DNA of 64,000 nucleotides from Ectopseudomonas chengduensis (GTDB taxonomy: Bacteria; Pseudomonadota; Gammaproteobacteria; Pseudomonadales; Pseudomonadaceae). The notes beneath the pieces were generated by a model. It ran no database searches and was not told the DNA's origin. It worked only from the letters and a program-made list of their open reading frames with translations. Shown here piece after piece: positions 26,915 to 35,554 of the stretch. Made by a program: the position numbers and the translations under genes. The stretch's first letter is position 1. The number at the start of each line of letters is the position of its first letter. The stretch lies in contig NZ_FMZQ01000009.1 in the NCBI RefSeq assembly GCF_900102635.1, positions 155,658 through 219,657 on the forward strand. Reading direction: 5' to 3'.

Positions 26915-28242
26915 GCGAAATGGGCGATGGCTTGCCTGACCTTGTCCAGCGCGTCTTCCAGTTGCGCCAGGGTGACCGAGCCAAGGGCCAGGCGCAGCGC
27001 ATGGGGCACCTGCTCCGAGGTGCTGAACGGCTCAGCGGTGGAGACCGCCACCCGCTCGTGCAGCAGGCGCGCCACGACCTGATCGGCGCGCACCTCGGCC
27101 GGTAACGGCAGCCAGAGGAAATAGCCGGCCTCATGGCCGATCGGTTGCAGGCCGGCCAGCACGCGCCGCGCCAGTGCTTGCCGGCAGCGGGCGTCCTCGC
27201 GCTTCTGTGCTTGCAGGCGGGCCAGTGTGCCGTCTTCGATCCAGGCGCAGACCAGCGCCGTCATGATGCCCGGGGTGTTCCAGGTGCTGGCGCGGATGCT
27301 GCGCTCCAGTGCGGCGACCCAGACGGCAGGCGCAGTCAGGTAGCCAACCCGCAAGCCGGTGGCGATGTTCTTCGAGAAGCCAGATACATGCACCGTGCGT
27401 TCGGGCGCCAGGGCGGCCAGTGGCGCTGGTGCCGAGCTGGCCAGGAAGGCGTAGGCGGCATCCTCGATGATCAGCAGATCGTGCTCGCGGGCGATATCGA
27501 TCAGGCGCTTGCGCTGTCGCTGGTCGAGTACCCAGCCCAGCGGGTTGTGCAGGGTCGGCATGCTGTAGATCGCCTGTACCCGGCGCGTTCTGCACAGTGC
27601 TGCCAGGGCATCGAAATCGGGGCCGCTGGCGTCGCAGGGCAGCGCCAGCAATTCCACGCCGCGCGCGGCAGCAGCCGCCTTGAAACCGGGGTAGGTGAGG
27701 GCATCGACCGCGACCACGTCACCGGGCTTGAGCAGGGTCTGCAGGGTCAGCGCCAGGCCGTGTTGGGCGCCGTTGACGATCAGCACCTGTTGCGCCGTGA
27801 CCGGGAGTCCCTGATCCGTCAGGTGCCTGGCCAGCAATGCCCGCTCATGGGGGCGCCCGGCATGCGGCTGGTAGCGCAGCAGCGCTTCCAGGTCACCAGA
27901 CAATGCCAGCTGGCGCAGGGCCTGGCGCAGCAGATCGGCCTGGCCCGGCAACGTGGGGTAGTTGAAGTTGAGGTCGAGCATGCCGCCCTCGGTCGCCGGC
28001 TGGTCGATACCGTGGCCAGGCGCCAGGCTGGTCTCGCGCACGAAGGTGCCGCGCCCGGTTTCGCCACTGACCAGGCCCATGGCGTGCAGCTCGGCGTAGA
28101 CCCGTGACGCGGTGACTAGGGCGATGCCGTGCTGCGCGGCCAGTTCGCGGTGCGTGGGCAGGCGTGTACCGGGCGCGAGCGCGCCGCAGCGGATGTCGGC
28201 GGCCAACTGATCGACCAGTTGCTTGTAGCGCGCGCGGGGCAT
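26908..28242 (-). CDS. MocR-type regulator: GntR wHTH fused to aminotransferase domain
   Basis: The protein has 444 residues: a GntR winged helix (about 1-68, PTHRELAAQHGIALVTASR), a linker, then a fold-type I PLP-dependent aminotransferase domain with the lysine in SGFSKNIATGLRVGY (K291). MocR proteins sense PLP or amino compounds and regulate a neighbouring gene. A TTG at 28260 extends the frame, but ATG 28242 places the protein start correctly before the wHTH. A perfect 9-bp inverted repeat lies just upstream, between it and the divergent DJ-1 gene. Confidence 0.92.
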   Translation of the reverse strand: MPRARYKQLVDQLAADIRCGALAPGTRLPTHRELAAQHGIALVTASRVYAELHAMGLVSGETGRGTFVRETSLAPGHGIDQPATEGGMLDLNFNYPTLPGQADLLRQALRQLALSGDLEALLRYQPHAGRPHERALLARHLTDQGLPVTAQQVLIVNGAQHGLALTLQTLLKPGDVVAVDALTYPGFKAAAAARGVELLALPCDASGPDFDALAALCRTRRVQAIYSMPTLHNPLGWVLDQRQRKRLIDIAREHDLLIIEDAAYAFLASSAPAPLAALAPERTVHVSGFSKNIATGLRVGYLTAPAVWVAALERSIRASTWNTPGIMTALVCAWIEDGTLARLQAQKREDARCRQALARRVLAGLQPIGHEAGYFLWLPLPAEVRADQVVARLLHERVAVSTAEPFSTSEQVPHALRLALGSVTLAQLEDALDKVRQAIAHFAY

Positions 28243-28252
28243 GGGTTGTATC

Positions 28253-28276
28253 CATGACAATTATTTGATTGTCATG
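28253..28276. promoter_or_regulatory. Palindromic operator candidate in MocR/DJ-1 intergenic region
   Basis: CATGACAAT, spacer TATTTG, ATTGTCATG: a perfect 9-bp inverted repeat lying 11-34 bp upstream of the mocR ATG and 50-73 bp upstream of the DJ-1 gene. Its position suits control of both genes by the MocR protein. Binding is inferred. Confidence 0.6.
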
Positions 28277-28325
28277 ATCATTGCCCCGAAGCTGCGTGGC
28301 AACCCGTTTCATCACAGGAGCTGCC

Positions 28326-28940
28326 ATGCACATCGCCATTCTGACCTTCGAGGGTTTCAACGAGCTCGACTCGCTGATCGCCTTCGCCATTCTCAACCGC
28401 GTCCGCCGGCCCGACTGGCGCGTCAGCATCGCCAGCCCAGTTGCACGCGTGACATCCATGAACGGGTTGGTGATCGATAGCCACATCGACCTGCAGCAGG
28501 CCTGCGCGGCCGATGCGGTGATCGTCGGCAGTGGCATGCGTACTCGTGAGGTGGTGGCGGATGAAGCGCTGATGGCGCAGCTGCGCCTCGACCCGGCGCG
28601 GCAACTGCTGGCGGCGCAGTGTTCCGGCACGTTGCTACTGGCCCGGCTCGGCCTGCTCGACGGCGTGCTCGCCTGCACCGACCTGACCAGCAAGCCCTGG
28701 GTGCAGGAGGCGGGTGTGCAGGTGCTCGACCAGCCGCTGTTCGCCCGTGGCAATGTCGCCACGGCGGGTGGCTGCCTGGCGTCGACCTATCTCGCCGCCT
28801 GGGTCATCGCCCGTCTGGTCGGCCTCGACGAGGCGCGCCAGGCGCTGCACTACGTGGCGCCGGTGGGTGAGAAGGCGCAGTACCTGGCGGGGGCGATGGC
28901 GGCGATCGGTCCTTATCTTCAGTACCGTACAGAGGCGTGA
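28326..28940 (+). CDS. DJ-1/PfpI family protein
   Basis: The 204-residue protein is of the ThiJ/PfpI class-I glutamine-amidotransferase-like fold. The probable nucleophile is C99 in AAQCSGTLLL. Members include isonitrile hydratases, glyoxalases and chaperones; the reaction here is unknown. An ACAGGAG site five bases before the ATG supports the start. Its divergent neighbour is a MocR regulator, and the shared palindrome suggests that MocR controls it. Confidence 0.88.
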   Translation: MHIAILTFEGFNELDSLIAFAILNRVRRPDWRVSIASPVARVTSMNGLVIDSHIDLQQACAADAVIVGSGMRTREVVADEALMAQLRLDPARQLLAAQCSGTLLLARLGLLDGVLACTDLTSKPWVQEAGVQVLDQPLFARGNVATAGGCLASTYLAAWVIARLVGLDEARQALHYVAPVGEKAQYLAGAMAAIGPYLQYRTEA

Positions 28941-29005
28941 CGGGTTCGTGCATCGCGGCAAGCTGTCGTACCATCGCCGACTGACCCCGCCACGAGCCTT
29001 CGCGC

Positions 29006-29530
29006 ATGTTCGAAATCCAGCCCATCGACCCCGCCTACTACCGCCAGCAGACCCGCCGCAGCACCATGGTGATCGCGGTCATCTTCGTGGCGCTGGCCAT
29101 GCTCTGCGCCACGGCGAGCACGCAGCTTTTCGGCACGCCCGGTGGCGACAACTTCAAGTGGAACCTGCTGGGTGTGCTGGCGGGGCTCGGCCTGACCATT
29201 GCCTTGGTGCGCCAGCGACTCTGGTTGCGGCCGTTCATGGCGCCGGCCGTTTACGGTTGGCGCCTCAAGCGCAGCCTGATGCGCGTGACCAACGTCATGC
29301 ATCACGTCAAGGCAGGCGTGGCCCAGGGCGATGAAACGGCGATGAAGCTGCTGCGCTTCTACCACCTGGGAGTGACCCAGATGCATCAGCTCGACGGCAA
29401 CTCCAGCGAGCTGAGCCAGATGGTGCGCGAGATCGACAGCCATCGTGAGGCGATGGAGCAGCAGGGGCTGGACATCGAGCAGACGCGGCTCGACCTGGCC
29501 TGGCTGGAGCGGGTCAAAACGTTTAGCTGA
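29006..29530 (+). CDS. DUF3087 family membrane protein
   Basis: The 174-residue protein has two predicted membrane helices near the N-terminus (about 22-42 and 52-70) followed by a cytoplasmic helical domain with two heptad-rich stretches. The N-terminus MFEIQPIDPAYYRQQTRR matches DUF3087, a family found in pseudomonads and their relatives with no known function. The ribosome binding site is weak. Confidence 0.8.
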   Translation: MFEIQPIDPAYYRQQTRRSTMVIAVIFVALAMLCATASTQLFGTPGGDNFKWNLLGVLAGLGLTIALVRQRLWLRPFMAPAVYGWRLKRSLMRVTNVMHHVKAGVAQGDETAMKLLRFYHLGVTQMHQLDGNSSELSQMVREIDSHREAMEQQGLDIEQTRLDLAWLERVKTFS

Positions 29531-29556
29531 ACACTTCTTGTCGATCCAGGGTTGAA

Positions 29557-29587
29557 GTCACAATGACTTTAAAGTTGTCATTGTGAC
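29557..29587. promoter_or_regulatory. 11-bp inverted repeat
   Basis: GTCACAATGAC, spacer TTTAAAGTT, GTCATTGTGAC: the arms are perfect complements. A third partial copy, TTGTCATTAGT, lies at about 29600. The location after the DUF3087 gene and 120-150 bp before the small exported protein gene suggests an operator for the latter, or a terminator stem. Confidence 0.5.
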
Positions 29588-29622
29588 CTGATCTCCTTGT
29601 TGTCATTAGTACCTGTTTTTTC

Positions 29623-29647
29623 TTATCTATCTGTTTTTTATAGATAA
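29623..29647. promoter_or_regulatory. TTATCTAT/ATAGATAA inverted repeat
   Basis: Perfect 8-bp arms (29623-29630 and 29640-29647) surround CTGTTTTTT. It is AT-rich and lies 60-84 bp upstream of the next ATG, in the position of a promoter or operator. Confidence 0.35.
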
Positions 29648-29706
29648 AATACATGGCACAGAATCTGACTCTCTCCGGGTGCAATGCCCATCACAGGAGA
29701 GCTCAG

Positions 29707-30054
29707 ATGAAATCCATTGCCTTGCTTGCCCTTTCCCTCGGCCTAGCGGCCGCCAATGTTCTGCAGGCTGCCGAAGTGCTGGCCGAACGTGAAGAAAACT
29801 CGGTGGGTGCCGGTTTCGGAGGTTTGTCCGGCCTGATGCTGGGCGCCGCCGCGGGTGGCCCTGTCGGTGCGTTGGTCGGTGGCGCCGCCGGGCTCTGGTC
29901 GGGCGCACAGGTGCAGGCTGCCACTGGCAATAGTGGCACCGCCTATATGGTGCGCCACGAAGACGGTCGTGAGCAGTGGGTGCGCTCGCCCAAGGAGCGC
30001 TTCGCGCTGGGTCAGCAGGTGGAGATGAACGGCATCCGTCTGCAAGCGCAGTAA
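29707..30054 (+). CDS. Small exported protein with glycine-zipper segment
   Basis: The 115-residue protein has a cleavable signal peptide (MKSIALLALSLGLAAANVLQAA) and a hydrophobic glycine-rich stretch (GAGFGGLSGLMLGAAAGGPV and the repeat GALVGGAAGLWSG), typical of glycine-zipper envelope proteins. A short C-terminal basic region follows. No precise family is recognised. An ACAGGAG site supports the start. Two inverted repeats upstream suggest regulated expression. Confidence 0.75.
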   Translation: MKSIALLALSLGLAAANVLQAAEVLAEREENSVGAGFGGLSGLMLGAAAGGPVGALVGGAAGLWSGAQVQAATGNSGTAYMVRHEDGREQWVRSPKERFALGQQVEMNGIRLQAQ

Positions 30055-30117
30055 GTCGATCTCAGCGCGGCTCGTGGAAGCCGCGGCACTCATGCTCTTT
30101 TTGCTTCGAGGAACTTC

Positions 30118-30861
30118 ATGAATACGAATTTTCAGGGTCGTCTGGCTGTCGTCACCGGGGCCAGCTCGGGTATCGGTCTGGCTGTGTGTGATCTGTTGCT
30201 GCAGCGCGGCGCGCGCGTGCTGGCTTTTTCACGGCGTCTGGGCGCGCTGGAAGCGCTGCAGGCGTTGCATCCAGAACAGCTGCATTGGTGTGCGGGTGAC
30301 GTCACCGATATCGACGCGCTGCATGGACTGGCCGAGCGGGCGGGGCGGCTCGGGGCAGTCGACTATCTGGTGCCCAACGCCGGAATCGCGCGGCTGGCGC
30401 CGGGCTGCGATATGCAGGCGTTCGAGCAGCAGTGGCAGGTCAACGGCGCCGGTGCAATCAATACCTTTCAAGTGCTCAGGCCGCATCTGGCGCGGCCTGC
30501 GTCGGTGGTGTTCATCAGTACCTTTCTGCGGCAACTGGGGTTTGCCGGGCTCGGCGGTTACATCGCCAGCAAGGCGGCGCTCTCGGCGCTGGTACGTAGT
30601 CTGGCGCTGGAACATGCCGGCGACGGGCTGCGGCTCAATCTGGTTTCACCAGGGCCGACGGCGACACCGATCTGGAACAGTCTGGGCCTGGCCGACGATG
30701 CCTTGGCGGGCGTTGCCAGCGAGGTTGGCAAGCGCCTGGTCGACGGCGAGTTTCTCGATCCGCAGGCGATTGCCGAGGTGGTGCTGTTTCAGCTGAGCAA
30801 TGGTGCACGCGGCGTCCACGGCCAGGATTGGGTGGTGGACAAGGGCTACACACTGCAATAA
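30118..30861 (+). CDS. SDR family oxidoreductase
   Basis: This is a 247-residue classical short-chain dehydrogenase/reductase. It has the TGxxxGIG cofactor motif (TGASSGIG, about 14-21), a substrate motif NAG (PNAGIA, about 90) and the catalytic YxxxK (YIASK, about 141-145). It is an NAD(P)-dependent oxidoreductase with an unknown substrate. GAGGAA lies before the ATG. It stands alone on the plus strand. Confidence 0.92.
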   Translation: MNTNFQGRLAVVTGASSGIGLAVCDLLLQRGARVLAFSRRLGALEALQALHPEQLHWCAGDVTDIDALHGLAERAGRLGAVDYLVPNAGIARLAPGCDMQAFEQQWQVNGAGAINTFQVLRPHLARPASVVFISTFLRQLGFAGLGGYIASKAALSALVRSLALEHAGDGLRLNLVSPGPTATPIWNSLGLADDALAGVASEVGKRLVDGEFLDPQAIAEVVLFQLSNGARGVHGQDWVVDKGYTLQ

Positions 30862-31020
30862 GTGAAGTCGGGGTGGCAGGGCTGCCGCCCCGATTCGGCG
30901 ACATATCCACTGACATTTAGCGTGACGCATGTCCGCCGCTTAAAGGTTTTTGAAAGGTTCGCCTCTTAGCCTCCGCACGCGCCTTTCGCGTGCCTTACAA
31001 GAAAAAGAGGAGAAAGCGGT

Positions 31021-32331
31021 TTGTTGACCCTGATTGGCCTGTTGACCATCTGCAGCCTGGTTGTGCTGCTGCTTATCGGGCGCATGTCGCCTGTTCTGCC
31101 ATTGATCGTGGTGCCGTTGCTCGGCGCTCTGGCCGCGGGCTTTGGCCCGGAGGCGATTTCCGGTTTCTTCACCGATGGCATCGGCCGCGTGACGGCGATT
31201 GCCACCATGTTCGTGTTTGCCATTACCTTTTTTGGCGTGCTGCAGGACACCGGGCTGTTCCGCCCGCTGATCGGCGGCATGGTCCGGCTGACCCGCGGCA
31301 ACGTGATCGCGGTGACCGTGGCCACGGCGGTGATCGGCATGCTGGCGCATCTCGACGGTGCCGGCGCCACCACCTTCCTGCTCACTGTTCCCGCCTTGCT
31401 GCCGCTGTACAAGCAGTTGCGCATGAGCCCCTACCTGATGCTGCTGTTGCTGGCGATCGGCGCCGGTATCTTCAACATGCTGCCCTGGGCCGGACCGCTG
31501 GGCCGTGCCTCGGCCGTGACCGGCATCGAGGTCACCGAGCTGTGGCGTCCGCTGATCGCCATCCAGGGTATCGGTGTGGTGTTGTTGGTAGCCCTGGCGG
31601 CGCTGCTGGGTTGGCGTGAGCAGCGCCGTATCGCCGCCGGCAAGAGTGGGGACGAAGGGGTACTGGTGGAAACCAGCACTGATTTGCATGAGCCAAGCGC
31701 CGAGGAGCTTGCACTGGAGCGCCCGCGTCTGCTGTGGGCCAACTCCGCGTTGTTCCTGGCGGTGCTGGTATCGCTGTTCTCTGGCGTGCTGCCGGCTGGC
31801 TATATCTTCATGATCGGTCTGTGCCTGGCGCTGCTGATCAACTACCCCGGCGGCAAGGCGCAGATGCAGCGTATCTCCGCCCACGCTCCGGCTGCGCTGA
31901 GTATGGGCATGATCATCCTGGCGGCGGGCTCGATGCTCGGCATCTTCACCGGCACCGGCATGCTCACGTCCATTGCCCAGGACCTGGCGCAGGTGCTGCC
32001 GGCACCGCTGGTGGGGCAGATGCATATCTTGCTGGGGCTGTTCGGCCTGCCGATGGAGCTGATGTTGAGCACCGACGCCTACTACTTCGGCCTGCTGCCG
32101 GTAACGCTGGAAGTGGTCGGTGCCCAGGGCGTCGAGCCGGCCAGCGTGGTCTATGCGCTGACCATCGGCAACATCATCGGCACCTTCATCAGCCCGTTCT
32201 CGCCGGCACTGTGGCTGGCACTGGGTCTGGCCGGGCTGGATCTGGGCCGGCACATTCGCTATTCGCTGTGGTGGATGTGGGGCTTCTCGCTGGTGCTCTT
32301 CGGCGCGGCCTGGGCACTCGGTTTGTTCTGA
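31021..32331 (+). CDS. CitMHS family citrate/H+ symporter (second copy)
   Basis: The 436-residue polytopic transporter is homologous to the gene at 235, with matching motifs around LDGAGATTF and NMLPWAGPLGRA. The start is TTG at 31021, supported by AGAGGAG at 31006-31012 with eight bases of spacing; no ATG fits. The two transporters share family but not sequence identity, so their substrates may differ. A strong terminator follows. Confidence 0.88.
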   Translation: MLTLIGLLTICSLVVLLLIGRMSPVLPLIVVPLLGALAAGFGPEAISGFFTDGIGRVTAIATMFVFAITFFGVLQDTGLFRPLIGGMVRLTRGNVIAVTVATAVIGMLAHLDGAGATTFLLTVPALLPLYKQLRMSPYLMLLLLAIGAGIFNMLPWAGPLGRASAVTGIEVTELWRPLIAIQGIGVVLLVALAALLGWREQRRIAAGKSGDEGVLVETSTDLHEPSAEELALERPRLLWANSALFLAVLVSLFSGVLPAGYIFMIGLCLALLINYPGGKAQMQRISAHAPAALSMGMIILAAGSMLGIFTGTGMLTSIAQDLAQVLPAPLVGQMHILLGLFGLPMELMLSTDAYYFGLLPVTLEVVGAQGVEPASVVYALTIGNIIGTFISPFSPALWLALGLAGLDLGRHIRYSLWWMWGFSLVLFGAAWALGLF

Positions 32332-32356
32332 CAAGCGCTGCTAGCACTGCATCTCA

Positions 32357-32380
32357 CGCCCGGGCTTGCACGGGCGTTTT
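32357..32380 (+). terminator. Rho-independent terminator after CitMHS copy 2
   Basis: CGCCCG, loop GGCTTGCA, CGGGCG followed by TTTT. It lies 25 bases after the transporter stop, in the gap before the convergent GntR gene. Confidence 0.75.
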
Positions 32381-32402
32381 GCATTCAGCGTGCTGAAAAT
32401 TG

Positions 32403-33140
32403 TTAGCTGATTTCCACCTGGTAACGGAAGTTCTCCGCCGCCGCGCGTGACAGGCGATATTCCAGCGGCGTGCGGTCGTAGCCCAATGCGGTGCGTTCGA
32501 TGGCCACGCTCGGGCTGGCTTCGGCCACATCCAGAATGGCAGCGAGCTCTGCATCGGCTGCGGAGACGGTAAGGGTTTCCTGGGCCGAGGCGATGCGCTG
32601 GCCGCAATGCTGCTCGTAGAAGGGATAGAGCAATTGCGGGAAGTGGTCGGCGGCGATATCCAGCAGAGCGCTGAAGCGCGAGGCGGGTAGCCAGATACGT
32701 TCATGGAACAGCGGGCGGCCGTCGATCAGGCGCAGGCGCTGGAGAAAGACGCAGGGCTCGCCTTCGCCCAGTTTCAGGGCCTGGCTGACGGTAGCGTCGG
32801 CAGGCACCTGGCGGCAGTCGAGGATACGGCTTTGCGGTACCTGAGGCTGGCCGCTGGCGCTGACCTGACGAAAGAAGCGAAACAGCGAGCCGTCGAAGTT
32901 CGGCCGCCGCACGAAGGTGCCGCGACCCTGGGCACGCAGCAGCAGGCCTTCTGCGACGAGGGTTTCCACCGCCTTGCGCACCGTTCCCACGGCCACGCCG
33001 TACTGGCGGGTCAACTCCGCTTCGGTGGGGATGGCTTCCCCAGGCAGCCATTCGCCTGCGGCGATCTTGCCCAGCATTTCGTCGCGTAACCGCTGATACA
33101 GCGGCAGGCGTTCGTCCTGTCCCAGAGCCGTGGTGCTCAT
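32403..33140 (-). CDS. GntR/HutC family regulator with UTRA domain
   Basis: The 245-residue protein has an N-terminal GntR winged helix (about 12-75, IPTEAELTRQYGVAVGTVRKAVE) and a C-terminal UTRA ligand-binding domain (LFHERIWLPASRF, TLTVSAADAELAAILDV). UTRA regulators usually bind the substrate of the pathway they control. It is divergent from the amidohydrolase and MatC-like transporter, which it probably represses. The ATG at 33140 is chosen because 11 extra upstream residues do not belong to the fold. Confidence 0.92.
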   Translation of the reverse strand: MSTTALGQDERLPLYQRLRDEMLGKIAAGEWLPGEAIPTEAELTRQYGVAVGTVRKAVETLVAEGLLLRAQGRGTFVRRPNFDGSLFRFFRQVSASGQPQVPQSRILDCRQVPADATVSQALKLGEGEPCVFLQRLRLIDGRPLFHERIWLPASRFSALLDIAADHFPQLLYPFYEQHCGQRIASAQETLTVSAADAELAAILDVAEASPSVAIERTALGYDRTPLEYRLSRAAAENFRYQVEIS

Positions 33141-33210
33141 AAACCTCACATCCAAAAGTCGACCGGCCGTCACTTTACCACTGGCCTGCAGATTGACAGC
33201 ACTCGATCTC

Positions 33211-33255
33211 TGTAGATACAGTCATCTAATCATATATATGAATATATGTTCTACA
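33211..33255. promoter_or_regulatory. Operator candidates in GntR/amidohydrolase intergenic region
   Basis: The region holds the perfect palindrome CATATATATG (33231-33240) flanked by TGTAGA (33211) and TCTACA (33250), which are complementary. The position upstream of the GTG start suits repression of the amidohydrolase operon by the GntR protein. The sites are inferred. Confidence 0.4.
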
Positions 33256-33310
33256 AAAAGGAGTCGCTCGTACCGGCGGCTCGTACAAAAAACGACAGAG
33301 GTATCGCTTC

Positions 33311-34141
33311 GTGACGCCCATGCCTTATGCCGCAATCACCGGCATCGACACCCACGCGCACATCTTCCGCCAGGACCTGCCCATGGTTCCCGGCCGCCGC
33401 TACAGCCCCAGCTATGACGCCAGCGTGGAGCAGTACCTGGCCCACCTGGACGCTTGTGCGCTGTCCCACGGGGTACTGATCCAGCCGAGCTTTCTCGGCA
33501 CCGACAACCACTACATGGTCGCGGCGTTGCAGCGTTTCCCGCAGCGTTTGCGTGGCGTCGCGGTGGTCGACGCGCAGGTCAGCGATGCCGAGCTGGACGA
33601 ATTGGCCGCCGCGGGTGTGGTGGGCATACGCCTGAACCTGATCGGCAAGGTGCTGGAGGACTACACCGGCCCGGCCTGGAACGGCCTGTTCCGCCGCCTG
33701 GCGCGACGCGGATGGCAGGTGGAGATCCAGCGTGGTTTCGACGACCTGGCGCTGATCGTGCCGGCGATCCTCGAGTCAGGCGTCACCCTGGTGATCGATC
33801 ATTTCGGCCTGCCGGCACCGAGCGTGCAGCTGGACGATCCGAAGCATGACGCTTTCTTCGATCTGCTCGACCAGGCGCCGGTGTGGATCAAGCTGTCGGC
33901 GGCCTATCGCAGCCAGTCCGATCAGGCCCGTGCCCAGGCCATCGAAGCGCGCCTGCGTGAAGCCTGCGGTGGAGTAGGGCGATTCCTCTGGGGCAGTGAC
34001 TGGCCCAACACTCAGTTCGAGTCGCAGACCCGTTACGATCAGCAGTTCGTGCTGCTCGAGGCCCTGCTGCCCAACCCCGAGGAGCGCCGTCGCGTTCTGG
34101 TGGACAACCCCGCAACTCTGTTCGGTTTCGCCTCGGCGTAA
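33311..34141 (+). CDS. Amidohydrolase, 2-pyrone-4,6-dicarboxylate hydrolase-like
   Basis: The 276-residue TIM-barrel amidohydrolase has IDTHAHIF near the N-terminus (metal HxH), VIDHFGLPAP (about 157) and SDWPNTQF (about 226-233). These motifs are typical of the LigI/4-sulfomuconolactone hydrolase family, which opens lactones in aromatic degradation. GTG 33311 is used because CAGAGG at 33296-33301 is nine bases upstream; the ATG at 33320 would be too far away. It is followed by a carboxylate transporter, suggesting uptake and hydrolysis of a lactone or carboxylated compound. Confidence 0.85.
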   Translation: MTPMPYAAITGIDTHAHIFRQDLPMVPGRRYSPSYDASVEQYLAHLDACALSHGVLIQPSFLGTDNHYMVAALQRFPQRLRGVAVVDAQVSDAELDELAAAGVVGIRLNLIGKVLEDYTGPAWNGLFRRLARRGWQVEIQRGFDDLALIVPAILESGVTLVIDHFGLPAPSVQLDDPKHDAFFDLLDQAPVWIKLSAAYRSQSDQARAQAIEARLREACGGVGRFLWGSDWPNTQFESQTRYDQQFVLLEALLPNPEERRRVLVDNPATLFGFASA

Positions 34142-34178
34142 CCGTCGCTCACATCAGAACAACAAAAGGAATCAAATC

Positions 34179-35480
34179 ATGATGAGCCTGCTCGTCGTCG
34201 CCGCGATCGTCCTCGCCGTCGCGTTGGGGTACACCACCAAGATCAACATCGGCCTGTTCGCCATTGCCTTCGCCTACCTGCTGGGCTGCTTCGGCATGGG
34301 CCTGAGCCCGGGCGACATCATCAACATGTGGCCGCTGAAGATTTTCTTCGTGATCTTCTCGGTCTGCCTGTTCTACAGCTTCGCCACCGTCAACGGCACC
34401 CTGGGAAAACTCGCCGGGCATCTGCTGTATCGCTGCCGTGGCGTGCCACACCTGCTGCCGTACGCGATCTTCGTCACCGGTAGCGTGATCGCCGGCATGG
34501 GCGCCGGTTACTACACCGTACTGGCCTTCATGGCGCCGCTGACCCTGTTGCTGTGCCAGCGCACCGGCATGAGCCTGATTCTCGGCGGCATGGCGGTGAA
34601 CTACGGCGCATTGGCCGGGGCGAACTTCGTTTCCAGCCAGAGCGGCATTATCTTCCGCGGTCTGATGACCAGCGCGGGCATGCCCGAGAGCGAAGCCTTC
34701 GTCAACGCCCTGGCGATCTTCGCCAGCACGGCGATCATTCCGGTGCTGGTGATTTCCGCCTTCGTCTTCCTCGGTGGTCATGGCCGCAACCTGAAGAATG
34801 CGGTGCTCGCCGCCGATCTACCGGAGGCCTTCAACCGTGAGCAGAAACTGACCCTGCTGCTGACCGTGCTGATGATGGTGCTGGTGCTCGCTGCACCGCT
34901 GGCGCTGCTGGCCTTTCCGGACAACGCCACGGTCAGGTTCATCAACAGCAAGGTGGATATCGGCCTGATTGCCAGCGTGTTCTCGGTGATCGCACTGCTG
35001 CTCAAGCTCGGTGACGAGCGCAAGGCTATCGCCTCCGTACCCTGGGCCACGCTGATCATGATCTGTGGTGTCGGCATGCTGATTACCGTCGCGATCAAGG
35101 CCGGCGCCATCGACTCCCTGGCGTCCTGGATCAGTGGCAACATCCCGCCGCTGATGATCCCGGTGGCCTTCGGTGTGGTGGCTGCATTGATGTCGATTTT
35201 CGCCAGTACGCTCGGCGTGGTGGCGCCGGCGCTGTTCCCGATGGTGCTGCCGCTGTCGGCGTCGATGTCGATCGATCCGATGATCATCTTCATCGCCATC
35301 GTCGTAGGTGCCCAGGCCACCTCGATCTCGCCGTTCTCTTCCGGCGGCAGCCTACTGCTGGGCTCCTGCACGGACGACAAGGTGCGCTCGACCCTGTTCT
35401 CGCAACTGCTGCTACGCGCCGCGCCCATCGGTTTCGTCGCCGCCATGCTGTTCAACCTGGCGCTGACCTTCCTGTTCTGA
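34179..35480 (+). CDS. Dicarboxylate transporter, MatC/SLC13-like
   Basis: The 433-residue membrane protein has about 12 helices. The N-terminus (MMSLLVVAAIVLAVALGYTT, then INIGLFAIAFAYLLG) matches the MatC_N type of the ion-transporter superfamily, whose members import malonate or other dicarboxylates. AAAAGGA lies eight bases before ATG 34179. It is co-directional with the amidohydrolase (38-bp gap) and probably under the divergent GntR regulator. The exact substrate is unknown. Confidence 0.85.
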   Translation: MMSLLVVAAIVLAVALGYTTKINIGLFAIAFAYLLGCFGMGLSPGDIINMWPLKIFFVIFSVCLFYSFATVNGTLGKLAGHLLYRCRGVPHLLPYAIFVTGSVIAGMGAGYYTVLAFMAPLTLLLCQRTGMSLILGGMAVNYGALAGANFVSSQSGIIFRGLMTSAGMPESEAFVNALAIFASTAIIPVLVISAFVFLGGHGRNLKNAVLAADLPEAFNREQKLTLLLTVLMMVLVLAAPLALLAFPDNATVRFINSKVDIGLIASVFSVIALLLKLGDERKAIASVPWATLIMICGVGMLITVAIKAGAIDSLASWISGNIPPLMIPVAFGVVAALMSIFASTLGVVAPALFPMVLPLSASMSIDPMIIFIAIVVGAQATSISPFSSGGSLLLGSCTDDKVRSTLFSQLLLRAAPIGFVAAMLFNLALTFLF

Positions 35481-35554
35481 TGAGAAAAGGTTCTTCGCAT
35501 AGTTTGGGGAAAGTGCGGGTTGATACCGGACTGGCAATTACGTGTTAGCTGTCG

